Positions 18,719-26,160 of a DNA stretch of 64,000 nt are shown here, one piece after another (positions within the stretch are counted from its first letter, which is position 1; every line of letters starts with the position of its first letter). The translations under genes and the position numbers were made by a program. The DNA lies in the NCBI GenBank assembly GCA_947494925.1, contig CANLWS010000002.1, forward strand, positions 453,861 through 517,860, read 5' to 3'. Under the pieces are notes generated by a model. That model ran no database searches. It saw only the letters and a list, made by a program, of their open reading frames with translations, and had not been told where the DNA came from. This stretch comes from an uncultured Alteromonadaceae bacterium (GTDB lineage Bacteria; Pseudomonadota; Gammaproteobacteria; Enterobacterales; Alteromonadaceae).

Positions 18719-19810
18719 TTATTGTTGGTCATTAATTTTGGTTAGCCGCATGGGTAACACTGTAATCAGTTTTTCTCTGGCATGATTAAGCAATTCTTCC
18801 GAACAATTCCAATCAATACATCCGTCTGTGATTGAAACCCCATACTCCAGCTCAGAAGGAGTTTTGCCGTCACTCTTTTGATTGCCTGCCTTCAAATGAC
18901 TCTCCAGCATAATACCAATAATAGACTGATTTCCCTCTAAAATTTGGTTAACTACATTTTTTGCAACCAGAGGTTGGCGCGTATAATCTTTGCTGGAATT
19001 GGCATGACTGCAATCCACAACCAGACCTGCGCTCAAATTTCCTTTCTCCAATTCAACTTCGCAGTCAGACACACAGACAGAATCATAGTTAGGTTGTTTA
19101 CCACCGCGCAGGATTATATGACCATCAGGATTCCCCTGCGTCTGAATCACACTCACCTGACCACCTTTATTGATGCCCATGAAACTGTGTCCGGATGCAG
19201 CAGATTGCAGAGCATTAATGGCGATTCCTAAACTGCCATCCGTACCATTCTTGAACCCAACAGGCATGGACAGACCACTGGCCATCTCTCTGTGAGTTTG
19301 TGATTCCGAGGTTCTTGCACCTATCGCCGCCCAACTGAACAACTCAGCAAGGTACTGTGGACTAATAGGGTCAAGTGCTTCTGTTGCGACCGGGATCTCA
19401 AGTTCTGCCAGCCAGATGAGCAATTCCCGCGCCTTTCTCAGACCCGCTTCAATATCGAAAGTCCCATCCAGGTGTGGATCGTTTATCAGCCCCTTCCAAC
19501 CAACAGTAGTCCTTGGTTTTTCAAAGTACACTCGCATCACAATATAGAGAGTATCTTTGCAGGATTCGTGCAACTCTTTTAACTTTAAGGCGTATTCTTT
19601 CGCTGCTTCAGTGTCGTGAATGGAACAAGGTCCACACACCACCAGCAAACGGTGATCGCGTCGGTGGATAATGTCAGAAATAATGGCGCGTGATTGTTCT
19701 ATTGCATGCAATGCATGCTCGCTCACAGGTATTTCTTTAGATAATTCTTCAGGTGTCACTAAAATCTGTTCTGAAGAAACATGAATATTATTAATTGGGT
19801 CCCGTAACAT
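18719..19810 (-). CDS. aroF: 3-deoxy-7-phosphoheptulonate synthase (class I DAHP synthase)
   Basis: A 363-residue enzyme condensing phosphoenolpyruvate and erythrose 4-phosphate, the first step of the shikimate pathway. The start MLRDPINNIH aligns with the N-terminus of E. coli AroF, so the longer frame (20 extra residues) is rejected. Conserved motifs are LLVVCGPCSIHD, GARTSESQTHREMASG and PVGFKNGTDG. Cotranscription with tyrA and a TyrR-like box on the promoter suggest the tyrosine-regulated isozyme; the feedback specificity itself cannot be read from the sequence with certainty. Confidence 0.93.
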   Translation of the reverse strand: MLRDPINNIHVSSEQILVTPEELSKEIPVSEHALHAIEQSRAIISDIIHRRDHRLLVVCGPCSIHDTEAAKEYALKLKELHESCKDTLYIVMRVYFEKPRTTVGWKGLINDPHLDGTFDIEAGLRKARELLIWLAELEIPVATEALDPISPQYLAELFSWAAIGARTSESQTHREMASGLSMPVGFKNGTDGSLGIAINALQSAASGHSFMGINKGGQVSVIQTQGNPDGHIILRGGKQPNYDSVCVSDCEVELEKGNLSAGLVVDCSHANSSKDYTRQPLVAKNVVNQILEGNQSIIGIMLESHLKAGNQKSDGKTPSELEYGVSITDGCIDWNCSEELLNHAREKLITVLPMRLTKINDQQ

Positions 19811-19865
19811 GATGATACTCGCGTAAAAATAATTATGAAATTGTGATAAGAATGGTAGACCGTCA

Positions 19866-19888
19866 GACATTGAACTACATCCAATGTC
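19866..19888. repeat. Inverted repeat in the aroF leader
   Basis: GACATTG (19866-19872) and CAATGTC (19882-19888) form a perfect 7-bp inverted repeat with a 9-base spacer. It lies downstream of the predicted aroF promoter, within the untranslated leader; it may be an RNA hairpin or a weak regulator site. Confidence 0.5.
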
Positions 19889-19911
19889 AATGTTTTAAAA
19901 GGATCCAAACA

Positions 19912-19940
19912 AGTAAACTTTTATTTACAAAAACTATCAA
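19912..19940 (-). promoter_or_regulatory. aroF-tyrA promoter with overlapping TyrR-type box
   Basis: Reading leftward, TTGATA (-35, 19940-19935) and TTTACT (-10, 19917-19912) are 17 bp apart. The sequence TGTAAA-N6-TTTACT (19929-19912) matches the TyrR box TGTAAA-N6-TTTACA at 11 of 12 defined positions and covers the -10. TyrR with tyrosine would repress transcription, as for E. coli aroF. The rest of the 308-bp region between aroF and the next gene (19811-20118) is AT-rich with no other clear site. Confidence 0.72.
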
Positions 19941-20118
19941 CCTTAATTCACTCGATAGGGTTGACTTTTTACCAGCGTTTAGACTGATAAACAAGAGCTT
20001 ATTCGTTGTTTCGCTAATTTTAACCTTCCTTGCGTAAAAACTAGTCAGAAAGCCATGTTGTGTAATACTTTTATTGAAAGCCGTGTCTAATTGTCAAAGT
20101 AAAACAGGTTAATTGCTA

Positions 20119-22389
20119 ATGATTGATGTTACCGCAGGGAAAATGGTGTTTCGGATCAAGCTGGTGTTCACTTTTATATTAATCTTTGGCATTGCGATCG
20201 CCTCAGGAATATTTCTTTTTGGTGAACGAATAAGTCAGTCAACCTCAGCCCTTGTGCATCAAGATGTGCCAATTTACCAACAATTCCAGAATCTGCGAAA
20301 CCAGCTAACTGAACAAGAACGCTATTTGTATCTTTATTATGCATCCTTTAATCAAGGCCATTATACAAATGGATTTCAGGCTGCGCAGCTAGAGACCAGA
20401 GTCACCCTGGAAAAATTACAAGATCACTTTGGCAATCAGCCTGCCCTGGTCGCGATACTGGAAAATCAGCAACGTGTTTTGGTCCTGGCAGCTGAGTTCG
20501 ATAAAAATATGCAGTTGCGTGAGTTGAATCAGACAGATTGGGATCTGGCGCGTACACAATTGTCTGACTCTACTTTGTCAATGCGCACCATCGCACCGCA
20601 TATTGCAGAGCTCACTGAAATAGTAAATGGACAGGTTGTTGCTTCTCAGAAGAAAATCGATGAACAGCTGTTCTGGGTAAACAGCTTTGTCATATTGTAT
20701 GCTTTGGTTTCTCTAGTCATTGCGTTTCTGGTAGCCAGATCAATTCGTGCCTATCTTGATTCAAATGCCCTCAATCAGCGCCTGTCATTATTTCCAAAGC
20801 GCACCCCCAACCCAATAATCAGCCTGGACCGGACAAACAAGGTGACTTACGTAAATCCTGCCACCAGACGTCTGTTGGCTCGTCTTGGGCGTTCAGCTGA
20901 AGACTCATCGATTCTGCTGACGGAAGAATTGCTGCAATTTCAATCAGAAATATTGCGTTCGGATAAACACTTCAGTCAATTTGAATACAAAGTTGAACAA
21001 GTGACCTTTATGTGTGAATTGCATTGGTTGCCGGATCAGAATCAATGGGATTTACATCTTACCGATGTATCCGCCCAGGCGTTAGCAGAGGCAAAACTAA
21101 ATTTTCAGGCATATCACCACCCCGAAACCTGCCTGGCAAATCAGTACAAGTTCAGAGAAGTTCTTGAAAGTGCCTCTTCCACTGGCAGCCAGTTTACCCT
21201 GGGAATAATTGAAATTCGTTCATTTAATCAGTTACTTTCAGCGGGTACATTCGAAGAAATCCAACAAGTGGTGAAAGAAATAGCAGCCGTACTTGATAAA
21301 GCCTGTCATGACCAACAAAGTTCTATCGAGCTTTACCATATTGGAGACAAAAACTTTGCAGTTCGTATCCCTGACAGCGATTGTCAACCTACAGTAAATT
21401 CATTGGTAAAACTGATACTGCAACGGATCAGAATGACGTCTTTTAGTGGTGAAGCACAAATAGAGTTGGACTTCGGTTTTGCCTGTTTTCCTCAACATGG
21501 CGATTCAATAGACAATATCATTCACCACACTCGAATTGCACTGGATGCCTCGGCTTCTGAAGAACACAGCGATTTTAAACTGTTCAGCGACAAACTCGGC
21601 GAATTGATTTCCCGTCAACAATCTTTATTGCATTTGATGCGTATTGCACTGCAGGAGGAAGTGTTTCAGCTCTATTTCCAACCTCAATATTCCCTTGTCA
21701 GCGATGCTCTGATTGGCGCAGAAGTACTGATACGCTGGCATCACGAAGATCAATGGATATCTCCGGCAGAATTTATTCCACTTGCTGAACGGTCAGGATT
21801 AATTATGCCACTTGGGGATTGGATTCTGGATACAGCCTGTGCAAAGGCCAAAGAGTTAATTGATATGGGTTATCCTGACCTTGTTATTGCAGTCAATATT
21901 TCTCCAAAACAGTTTGCTCATCCAAATTTCGTTGAGAATGTTGAAAATGTATTGATGAAACATGGTCTTCCAGCTCGGAATCTGGAATTGGAAATCACTG
22001 AGGGAGTAATCTTCAACAACGAAGTTGAGACTATTCAAAGTTTACATGAGTTAAAGAATCTCGGTGTTCAGCTTGCTATTGACGATTTTGGTACAGGCTA
22101 TTCTTCGCTAAGTTATCTGAAACAATTCCCGATAGACAAATTAAAAATAGATCAGTCTTTTGTCAGGCAAATGCATAACAACAAAGAAGACCAATCTATA
22201 GTGAGGACCATTATAGATCTGGGTGTCAATTTAAGGCTTACACTGATTGCTGAAGGAGTGGAAGAAAAGGAACAAGTTGGTTTATTGAAGGAAATGGGAT
22301 GCAATGAAATTCAGGGGTACTTCTACAGTAAACCCTTAGACGAGGGTTATTTCGCTTACTTTTTACAATCAAAGAAATCCGTTGCCTGA
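20119..22389 (+). CDS. Membrane EAL phosphodiesterase with degenerate GGDEF
   Basis: A 756-residue inner-membrane protein. TM1 (about 12-34), a periplasmic helical region (35-185), TM2 (188-210), a PAS-like segment (about 225-330), a degenerate GGDEF domain (about 345-490) and an EAL domain (505-745). The GGDEF signature is replaced by IGDKN, so cyclase activity is unlikely. The EAL domain keeps catalytic features: AEVLIRWHH (Glu retained, Ala to Val), NISPKQF, DDFGTGYSSLSYL and AEGVEEKEQ, so c-di-GMP hydrolysis is predicted. The ATG is preferred; a TTG two codons earlier has a closer AGG site. Confidence 0.87.
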   Translation: MIDVTAGKMVFRIKLVFTFILIFGIAIASGIFLFGERISQSTSALVHQDVPIYQQFQNLRNQLTEQERYLYLYYASFNQGHYTNGFQAAQLETRVTLEKLQDHFGNQPALVAILENQQRVLVLAAEFDKNMQLRELNQTDWDLARTQLSDSTLSMRTIAPHIAELTEIVNGQVVASQKKIDEQLFWVNSFVILYALVSLVIAFLVARSIRAYLDSNALNQRLSLFPKRTPNPIISLDRTNKVTYVNPATRRLLARLGRSAEDSSILLTEELLQFQSEILRSDKHFSQFEYKVEQVTFMCELHWLPDQNQWDLHLTDVSAQALAEAKLNFQAYHHPETCLANQYKFREVLESASSTGSQFTLGIIEIRSFNQLLSAGTFEEIQQVVKEIAAVLDKACHDQQSSIELYHIGDKNFAVRIPDSDCQPTVNSLVKLILQRIRMTSFSGEAQIELDFGFACFPQHGDSIDNIIHHTRIALDASASEEHSDFKLFSDKLGELISRQQSLLHLMRIALQEEVFQLYFQPQYSLVSDALIGAEVLIRWHHEDQWISPAEFIPLAERSGLIMPLGDWILDTACAKAKELIDMGYPDLVIAVNISPKQFAHPNFVENVENVLMKHGLPARNLELEITEGVIFNNEVETIQSLHELKNLGVQLAIDDFGTGYSSLSYLKQFPIDKLKIDQSFVRQMHNNKEDQSIVRTIIDLGVNLRLTLIAEGVEEKEQVGLLKEMGCNEIQGYFYSKPLDEGYFAYFLQSKKSVA

Positions 22390-22390
22390 C

Positions 22391-22421
22391 GAAAAAAGGC
22401 CCGACTATCAGCCGGGCCTGA
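22391..22421. terminator. Bidirectional terminator between EAL gene and AbgT gene
   Basis: AGGCCCG (22397-22403) and CGGGCCT (22413-22419) form a GC-rich stem between two converging genes. The A-run at 22392-22397 gives a U-run on the minus strand, so it best ends the AbgT-family transcript. Confidence 0.8.
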
Positions 22422-22428
22422 TGATATG

Positions 22429-23964
22429 TTACCCAGCAGGATAGACATAACTGGATTGAATTCCCAACGGAATACCTAAGCCCCAATATGCCAACAGGAA
22501 CAGTGTCCAAAGCACTAGTATACAAATTGAATAGGGCAACATCATGGATAACAATGTTCCTATTCCGGTGGATTTCACATAACGCTGGCAATACACCACG
22601 ACAAGCGGAAAATAGGGCATCAACGGCGTAATGATATTGGAAGACGAGTCACCGAGGCGATAGGCTGCCTGAGTGAGGTCTGGAGAAATATTCAGTTGCA
22701 TCAGCATAGGCACGAATATTGGTCCGAGTAATGCCCATTTGGCGGAGGATGATCCTACGAACAGATTGACAAAGGCAGTCAGAAATATGATCCCCACTAT
22801 AGTTACCATACTTGGCAAGGCAAGGGACTTAAGTACTTGAGCACCTTCAATTGCCAACAATGCGCCCAGATTTGATTTTCCAAATGCATCTATAAATAAT
22901 GCACAGAAAAACGCCATGACGATGTAATAACTCATACCCTGCATCGCTTTGGTCATGGTATCTATCATGTCTTTACTGGTTTTGAAGGTCCCTGACATAA
23001 AGCCATACACCACACCAGGTAACAGAAACAACAAAAAGATAAGCGGTACGATAGACTGCATTATTGGCGCAGTAAATGACGTCAGCTCACCCGCAGGAGA
23101 TCGGAAAGGAGAAGAGTCTGGGTACAAAATTGCAACCAAAGCAACGATGCCACCTAACATAACAAGGGACGCCACTCTGAGTGCCCGGGATTGTTTCTCG
23201 TTCAGTTCGTCAAACTTGGGAATTTCATTTGGATCGCCATCAACTTCAACGTCTTTTAGACGAGGTTCGATAACTTTATCTGTAAGATACCAACCAATAC
23301 TCACAACTAGTAATGTTGACGCAGAATTGAAAAACCAGTTATTCAGCGGATTAACCTGAATATCTGGGTCGATTATTTGAGCCGCGCTTTGAGTAAAACT
23401 TTGTAATAGGGGATCAATCGCTGAAGGTATAAAGTTTGCGCAAAACCCGCCGCTGACACCAGCAAAAGCCGCAGCAATACCCGCCAGAGGATGTCGTCCC
23501 ATTGCGTAAAAAATCACACCAGCCAGAGGGATAACTAACACATAGCCTGCATCTGTCGCTGTATGGCTGACAATTGCAACCAAAACAACCATGGGCGTAA
23601 GAAGTGCCTTAGGTGTCGAGTCCAGCATACGTTTTAAACCAGCGCTGATAAAGCCAGAATGCTCAGCAACGCCCACACCAAGCATAGCAACCAATACTAC
23701 TCCTAGAGGAGCAAATCCGGTAAAAATTCCGACCATTCTGGATAGAAAACTGGCCAGTGAATCGCCGGTCAATAAATTGTTAACTACTACCGCTTCATTG
23801 GTCCTGGGGTCTATTGCACTAAAGGTAAAGTTGGACAAAGCAGCGGATAAAATCCAAACGACAACTAAGCAAAAGAGAAAGATTATTGCCGGGTCAGGCA
23901 ACTTGTTCCCTACTCTTTCAACTTTGTCCAGCGCACGCATGGTCCAGGTATTGTCAGCAGACAT
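22429..23964 (-). CDS. AbgT-family transporter
   Basis: A 511-residue inner-membrane protein with about 11-13 hydrophobic segments. The beginning RALDKVERVGNKLPDPAIIFLF and the late motif GDSSSNIITPLMPYFPLVV are hallmarks of the AbgT family. Members include E. coli AbgT (p-aminobenzoyl-glutamate uptake) and MtrF-type exporters of sulfonamides/p-aminobenzoate; the direction of transport here cannot be decided. GGAGATG precedes the ATG. It is transcribed alone, divergent from the ArsR-type regulator gene. Confidence 0.9.
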   Translation of the reverse strand: MSADNTWTMRALDKVERVGNKLPDPAIIFLFCLVVVWILSAALSNFTFSAIDPRTNEAVVVNNLLTGDSLASFLSRMVGIFTGFAPLGVVLVAMLGVGVAEHSGFISAGLKRMLDSTPKALLTPMVVLVAIVSHTATDAGYVLVIPLAGVIFYAMGRHPLAGIAAAFAGVSGGFCANFIPSAIDPLLQSFTQSAAQIIDPDIQVNPLNNWFFNSASTLLVVSIGWYLTDKVIEPRLKDVEVDGDPNEIPKFDELNEKQSRALRVASLVMLGGIVALVAILYPDSSPFRSPAGELTSFTAPIMQSIVPLIFLLFLLPGVVYGFMSGTFKTSKDMIDTMTKAMQGMSYYIVMAFFCALFIDAFGKSNLGALLAIEGAQVLKSLALPSMVTIVGIIFLTAFVNLFVGSSSAKWALLGPIFVPMLMQLNISPDLTQAAYRLGDSSSNIITPLMPYFPLVVVYCQRYVKSTGIGTLLSMMLPYSICILVLWTLFLLAYWGLGIPLGIQSSYVYPAG

Positions 23965-24091
23965 AAAACATCTCCATTCTTATTTTTGTTGAATACCAAT
24001 CTGAACCAGTGTGCCACAGGTGATAATGATAAAAAACTTTAGTTTGACCAGTCTAAGCCTGGATGCGGGAAATTAAATTTTGATTACTTAC

Positions 24092-24115
24092 TTGACATGC
24101 AACCCTTTAGTTGCA
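24092..24115 (+). promoter_or_regulatory. Promoter element and inverted repeat before the ArsR-type gene
   Basis: TTGACA (24092-24097) looks like a -35 element. It abuts a perfect inverted repeat TGCAAC-CCTTTA-GTTGCA (24098-24115), just upstream of the regulator gene. ArsR/SdpR-type repressors commonly control their own operons through such repeats. No convincing -10 was found. Confidence 0.5.
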
Positions 24116-24127
24116 CATCTTTACTCC

Positions 24128-24436
24128 ATGGATATATTTACTGCACTAGCAGACCCAACCAGACGACATATTTTGGAAAAGTTAAACCGTGAAGGAGCCT
24201 TGTCTATTAAGCGGTTAACTGCTGATCTACCGATTAGCCGTCAGGCATTAACTAAGCATCTGAATCGTCTGATTAAAGCTAAATTAATTCGGGCTGATTT
24301 CGTGGGTAAAGAGAAACTCCATCGACTTAATCCCAAGCCACTGCAGCAGTTGGACAATTGGCTGGCACCCTTTTCTGAGCGCTGGGATAAACGGCTTGAG
24401 GCACTACAAACTTATTTGGAGAATGATGATGATTGA
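24128..24436 (+). CDS. ArsR-family winged-helix transcriptional regulator
   Basis: A 102-residue DNA-binding protein starting MDIFTALADPTRRHILEKL, the usual beginning of this subfamily; the longer frame has no support. The helix-turn-helix is around SIKRLTADLPISRQALTKHLNRL. There is no metal-binding cysteine motif, so it resembles the SdpR-like, metal-independent group rather than ArsR proper. It overlaps the next gene by 8 bp; regulators of this subgroup are often paired with an SRPBCC (AHSA1) protein as here. Confidence 0.88.
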   Translation: MDIFTALADPTRRHILEKLNREGALSIKRLTADLPISRQALTKHLNRLIKAKLIRADFVGKEKLHRLNPKPLQQLDNWLAPFSERWDKRLEALQTYLENDDD

Positions 24437-24848
24437 TAAACTGGGCAACATTGAACGTAAGGTCAATTTTCGGCAACCTGTAGAGAAAGTCTGGCGCGCA
24501 ATTACCGATGCGGCGCAAATAAAACAATGGTTTGGTTCGGATTGCGTCTTTGAGTTTTGTGAGGGAGGTGAAGGATACTTCGAATGGGAAGAGGAATGTG
24601 AAGGAAAATTTGCCATGAAGATAGAGACCATTAATGAACCCCACTATTTCGCCTGGCGGTGGATGTTGAAAGAAGATATTCCCTTCGATAAGACGCAATC
24701 AACCTTAGTGGAGTGGCACCTTAGTAAAACGGATGAGGGCACATTACTCAGGTTGACTGAATCCGGTTTTGTCGATGCGAAACATGTAGAGATGAATATT
24801 CAAGGCTGGGATCAGGAGTTGGCTGATTTGCAAGCATTCGTCAACTAG
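24429..24848 (+). CDS. SRPBCC (AHSA1-like) domain protein
   Basis: A 139-residue protein with the START-like ligand-binding fold: N-terminal KVNFRQPVEKVWRAITDA and the AHSA1-type stretch around FAWRWMLKEDIPFD and LVEWHLSK. Three consecutive ATG codons overlap the end of the regulator gene; the third is chosen for its 7-base distance from GGAG. Family members bind hydrophobic ligands or act in stress responses; the ligand is unknown. Cotranscription with the ArsR-type regulator is nearly certain from the overlap. Confidence 0.85.
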   Translation: MIDKLGNIERKVNFRQPVEKVWRAITDAAQIKQWFGSDCVFEFCEGGEGYFEWEEECEGKFAMKIETINEPHYFAWRWMLKEDIPFDKTQSTLVEWHLSKTDEGTLLRLTESGFVDAKHVEMNIQGWDQELADLQAFVN

Positions 24849-24864
24849 CGGTGGCAGCTGGCCT

Positions 24865-25434
24865 TCATAAAACGTCCGATATTTTAACGGCTGGGCACCC
24901 GGCATAGACTGAGTTCTCAGGGACACTGCTGGTCACTACTGCACCTGCACCAATAATGGCGTTATCGCCGATAGTGACACCGGGCAATATTTTGGCTCCC
25001 ATGCCAATCCAGACATTGTCTCCTATCGAAATGGGATGTGCTGTTTCGAGTCCTTTTTTACGTTTTACCGGATCCTTAGGGTGTGTTGCTGTGGAAATCA
25101 ATACTCCAGGGGCTAACAACACATCATCACCAAAGGTGACCGGAGCCGCATCCAATATGACAACGCCATGGTTTGCATAAAAGCTTTTCCCAGCAAGTAT
25201 GTTGTACCCATAGTCACAATAAAAAGGTGGCTCAATCCAGGCATTCTGGCTTTCGCCAAATAACTGTTTAATCAATTTTCTGGCCGCTTTCCCCTCCGCG
25301 GGCGAAAGAAGGTTAAATTGATGACAGAGGCTTTTCGCGTCAAACCTTTCTTGCTGCAACTGTTTATTGCTAGGGAAATACTCCATTTCACAGAGCATTT
25401 TTTGCTTTTCTGTTAATTCTGATTTTTCAGACAT
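24865..25434 (-). CDS. Maltose/galactoside O-acetyltransferase family protein
   Basis: A 189-residue left-handed beta-helix acetyltransferase of the Maa/LacA family. An N-terminal helical Mac domain (MLCEMEYFPSNKQLQQER) is followed by hexapeptide repeats with the catalytic His region (ANHGVVILDAAPVTFGDD; TATHPKDP) and the C-terminal repeats IGDNVWIGMGAKILPGVTIG. It transfers acetyl from acetyl-CoA to a sugar; the natural substrate is unclear. Its start codon overlaps the end of the preceding monooxygenase-fold gene by 8 bp. Confidence 0.9.
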   Translation of the reverse strand: MSEKSELTEKQKMLCEMEYFPSNKQLQQERFDAKSLCHQFNLLSPAEGKAARKLIKQLFGESQNAWIEPPFYCDYGYNILAGKSFYANHGVVILDAAPVTFGDDVLLAPGVLISTATHPKDPVKRKKGLETAHPISIGDNVWIGMGAKILPGVTIGDNAIIGAGAVVTSSVPENSVYAGCPAVKISDVL

Positions 25435-25756
25435 TATGACTGGCTACCGCCTCAAATTCGGAAAATAGTTGTTTGGATTCAGCTAAATCGGATACCGGTA
25501 AAAACTCGCACACGGTGCTAAACTCATCCCACATAGTTTGTACTGCCGGGTTGTCATGTGCTAACGCAATTGATTCTGATGATTTCCATTCAAACACTTC
25601 AACAAATGCCCCATCCCCTGCTTGCATAATGACAGATTCGCGGTTGGTCACTAAGTCTTGTTTGCGAAGCACTGCATTATGTTGCCCCAGCAATTCTCTT
25701 AACCTTTGCTCACAGCCTGATTTTGCCCGATAAGCAACAATAACAATTTTACCCAT
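25427..25756 (-). CDS. ABM-fold (antibiotic biosynthesis monooxygenase-like) protein
   Basis: A 109-residue protein with the dimeric ferredoxin-like ABM fold: IVIVAYRAKSGCEQRLRELL at the start, then FVEVFEWKSSESIALAHDNPAVQTMWDEF, typical of YgiN/ABM proteins. Functions in this fold vary from monooxygenase to heme handling, so none is assigned. It is the first gene of a two-gene unit with the acetyltransferase and diverges from the amylase gene. Confidence 0.82.
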   Translation of the reverse strand: MGKIVIVAYRAKSGCEQRLRELLGQHNAVLRKQDLVTNRESVIMQAGDGAFVEVFEWKSSESIALAHDNPAVQTMWDEFSTVCEFLPVSDLAESKQLFSEFEAVASHNV

Positions 25757-26160
25757 GCCCCCTCCTCTTCAACGGCAACGAAAGAAATTTATGGTTTTTT
25801 CTGTGTCATGTCGCGGCATGGCATAGTATAGAGCTCCAATTTTTGTTCGCCAAATACAATAGTCAAAACATTTGTAAACAGCAGGTTATTTTTTAACTTT
25901 TATTTTACATACGTATTCATTTGGTAATTTTTTTGCGCTACAGCTATCTTCTCATGGCGCTTAAATCTTGCACGATTTATCGCTAACCAATAACAAAAAA
26001 CAATATAGAAGGCTTCAATAATATGATTAAAATCATATAGATAGAGGCAGGAGTTCGTGCACCCTGGAATAAGTAAGAATGTGCATGTCCGCTATCTTAT
26101 AGAAAATGGATGAGATGATTTAAACATTGAAAAGTTGCCGTCAACACACAGGACAACAAA
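25757..26160. other. Divergent intergenic region upstream of alpha-amylase, 404 bp
   Basis: AT-rich control region for the divergent ABM-fold and amylase genes. The main visible feature is a perfect 18-bp palindrome at 26021-26038. AGGA lies 7-8 bases before the amylase ATG. I could not identify convincing -35/-10 pairs, a MalT box or a LacI-type operator. Confidence 0.6.
26021..26038. promoter_or_regulatory. Perfect 18-bp AT-rich palindrome upstream of amylase
   Basis: ATATGATT (26021-26028) and AATCATAT (26031-26038) flank AA. It lies about 125 bp before the amylase start codon, a plausible operator location; the binding protein is unknown. A chance palindrome is possible because the region is AT-rich. 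Confidence 0.45.
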
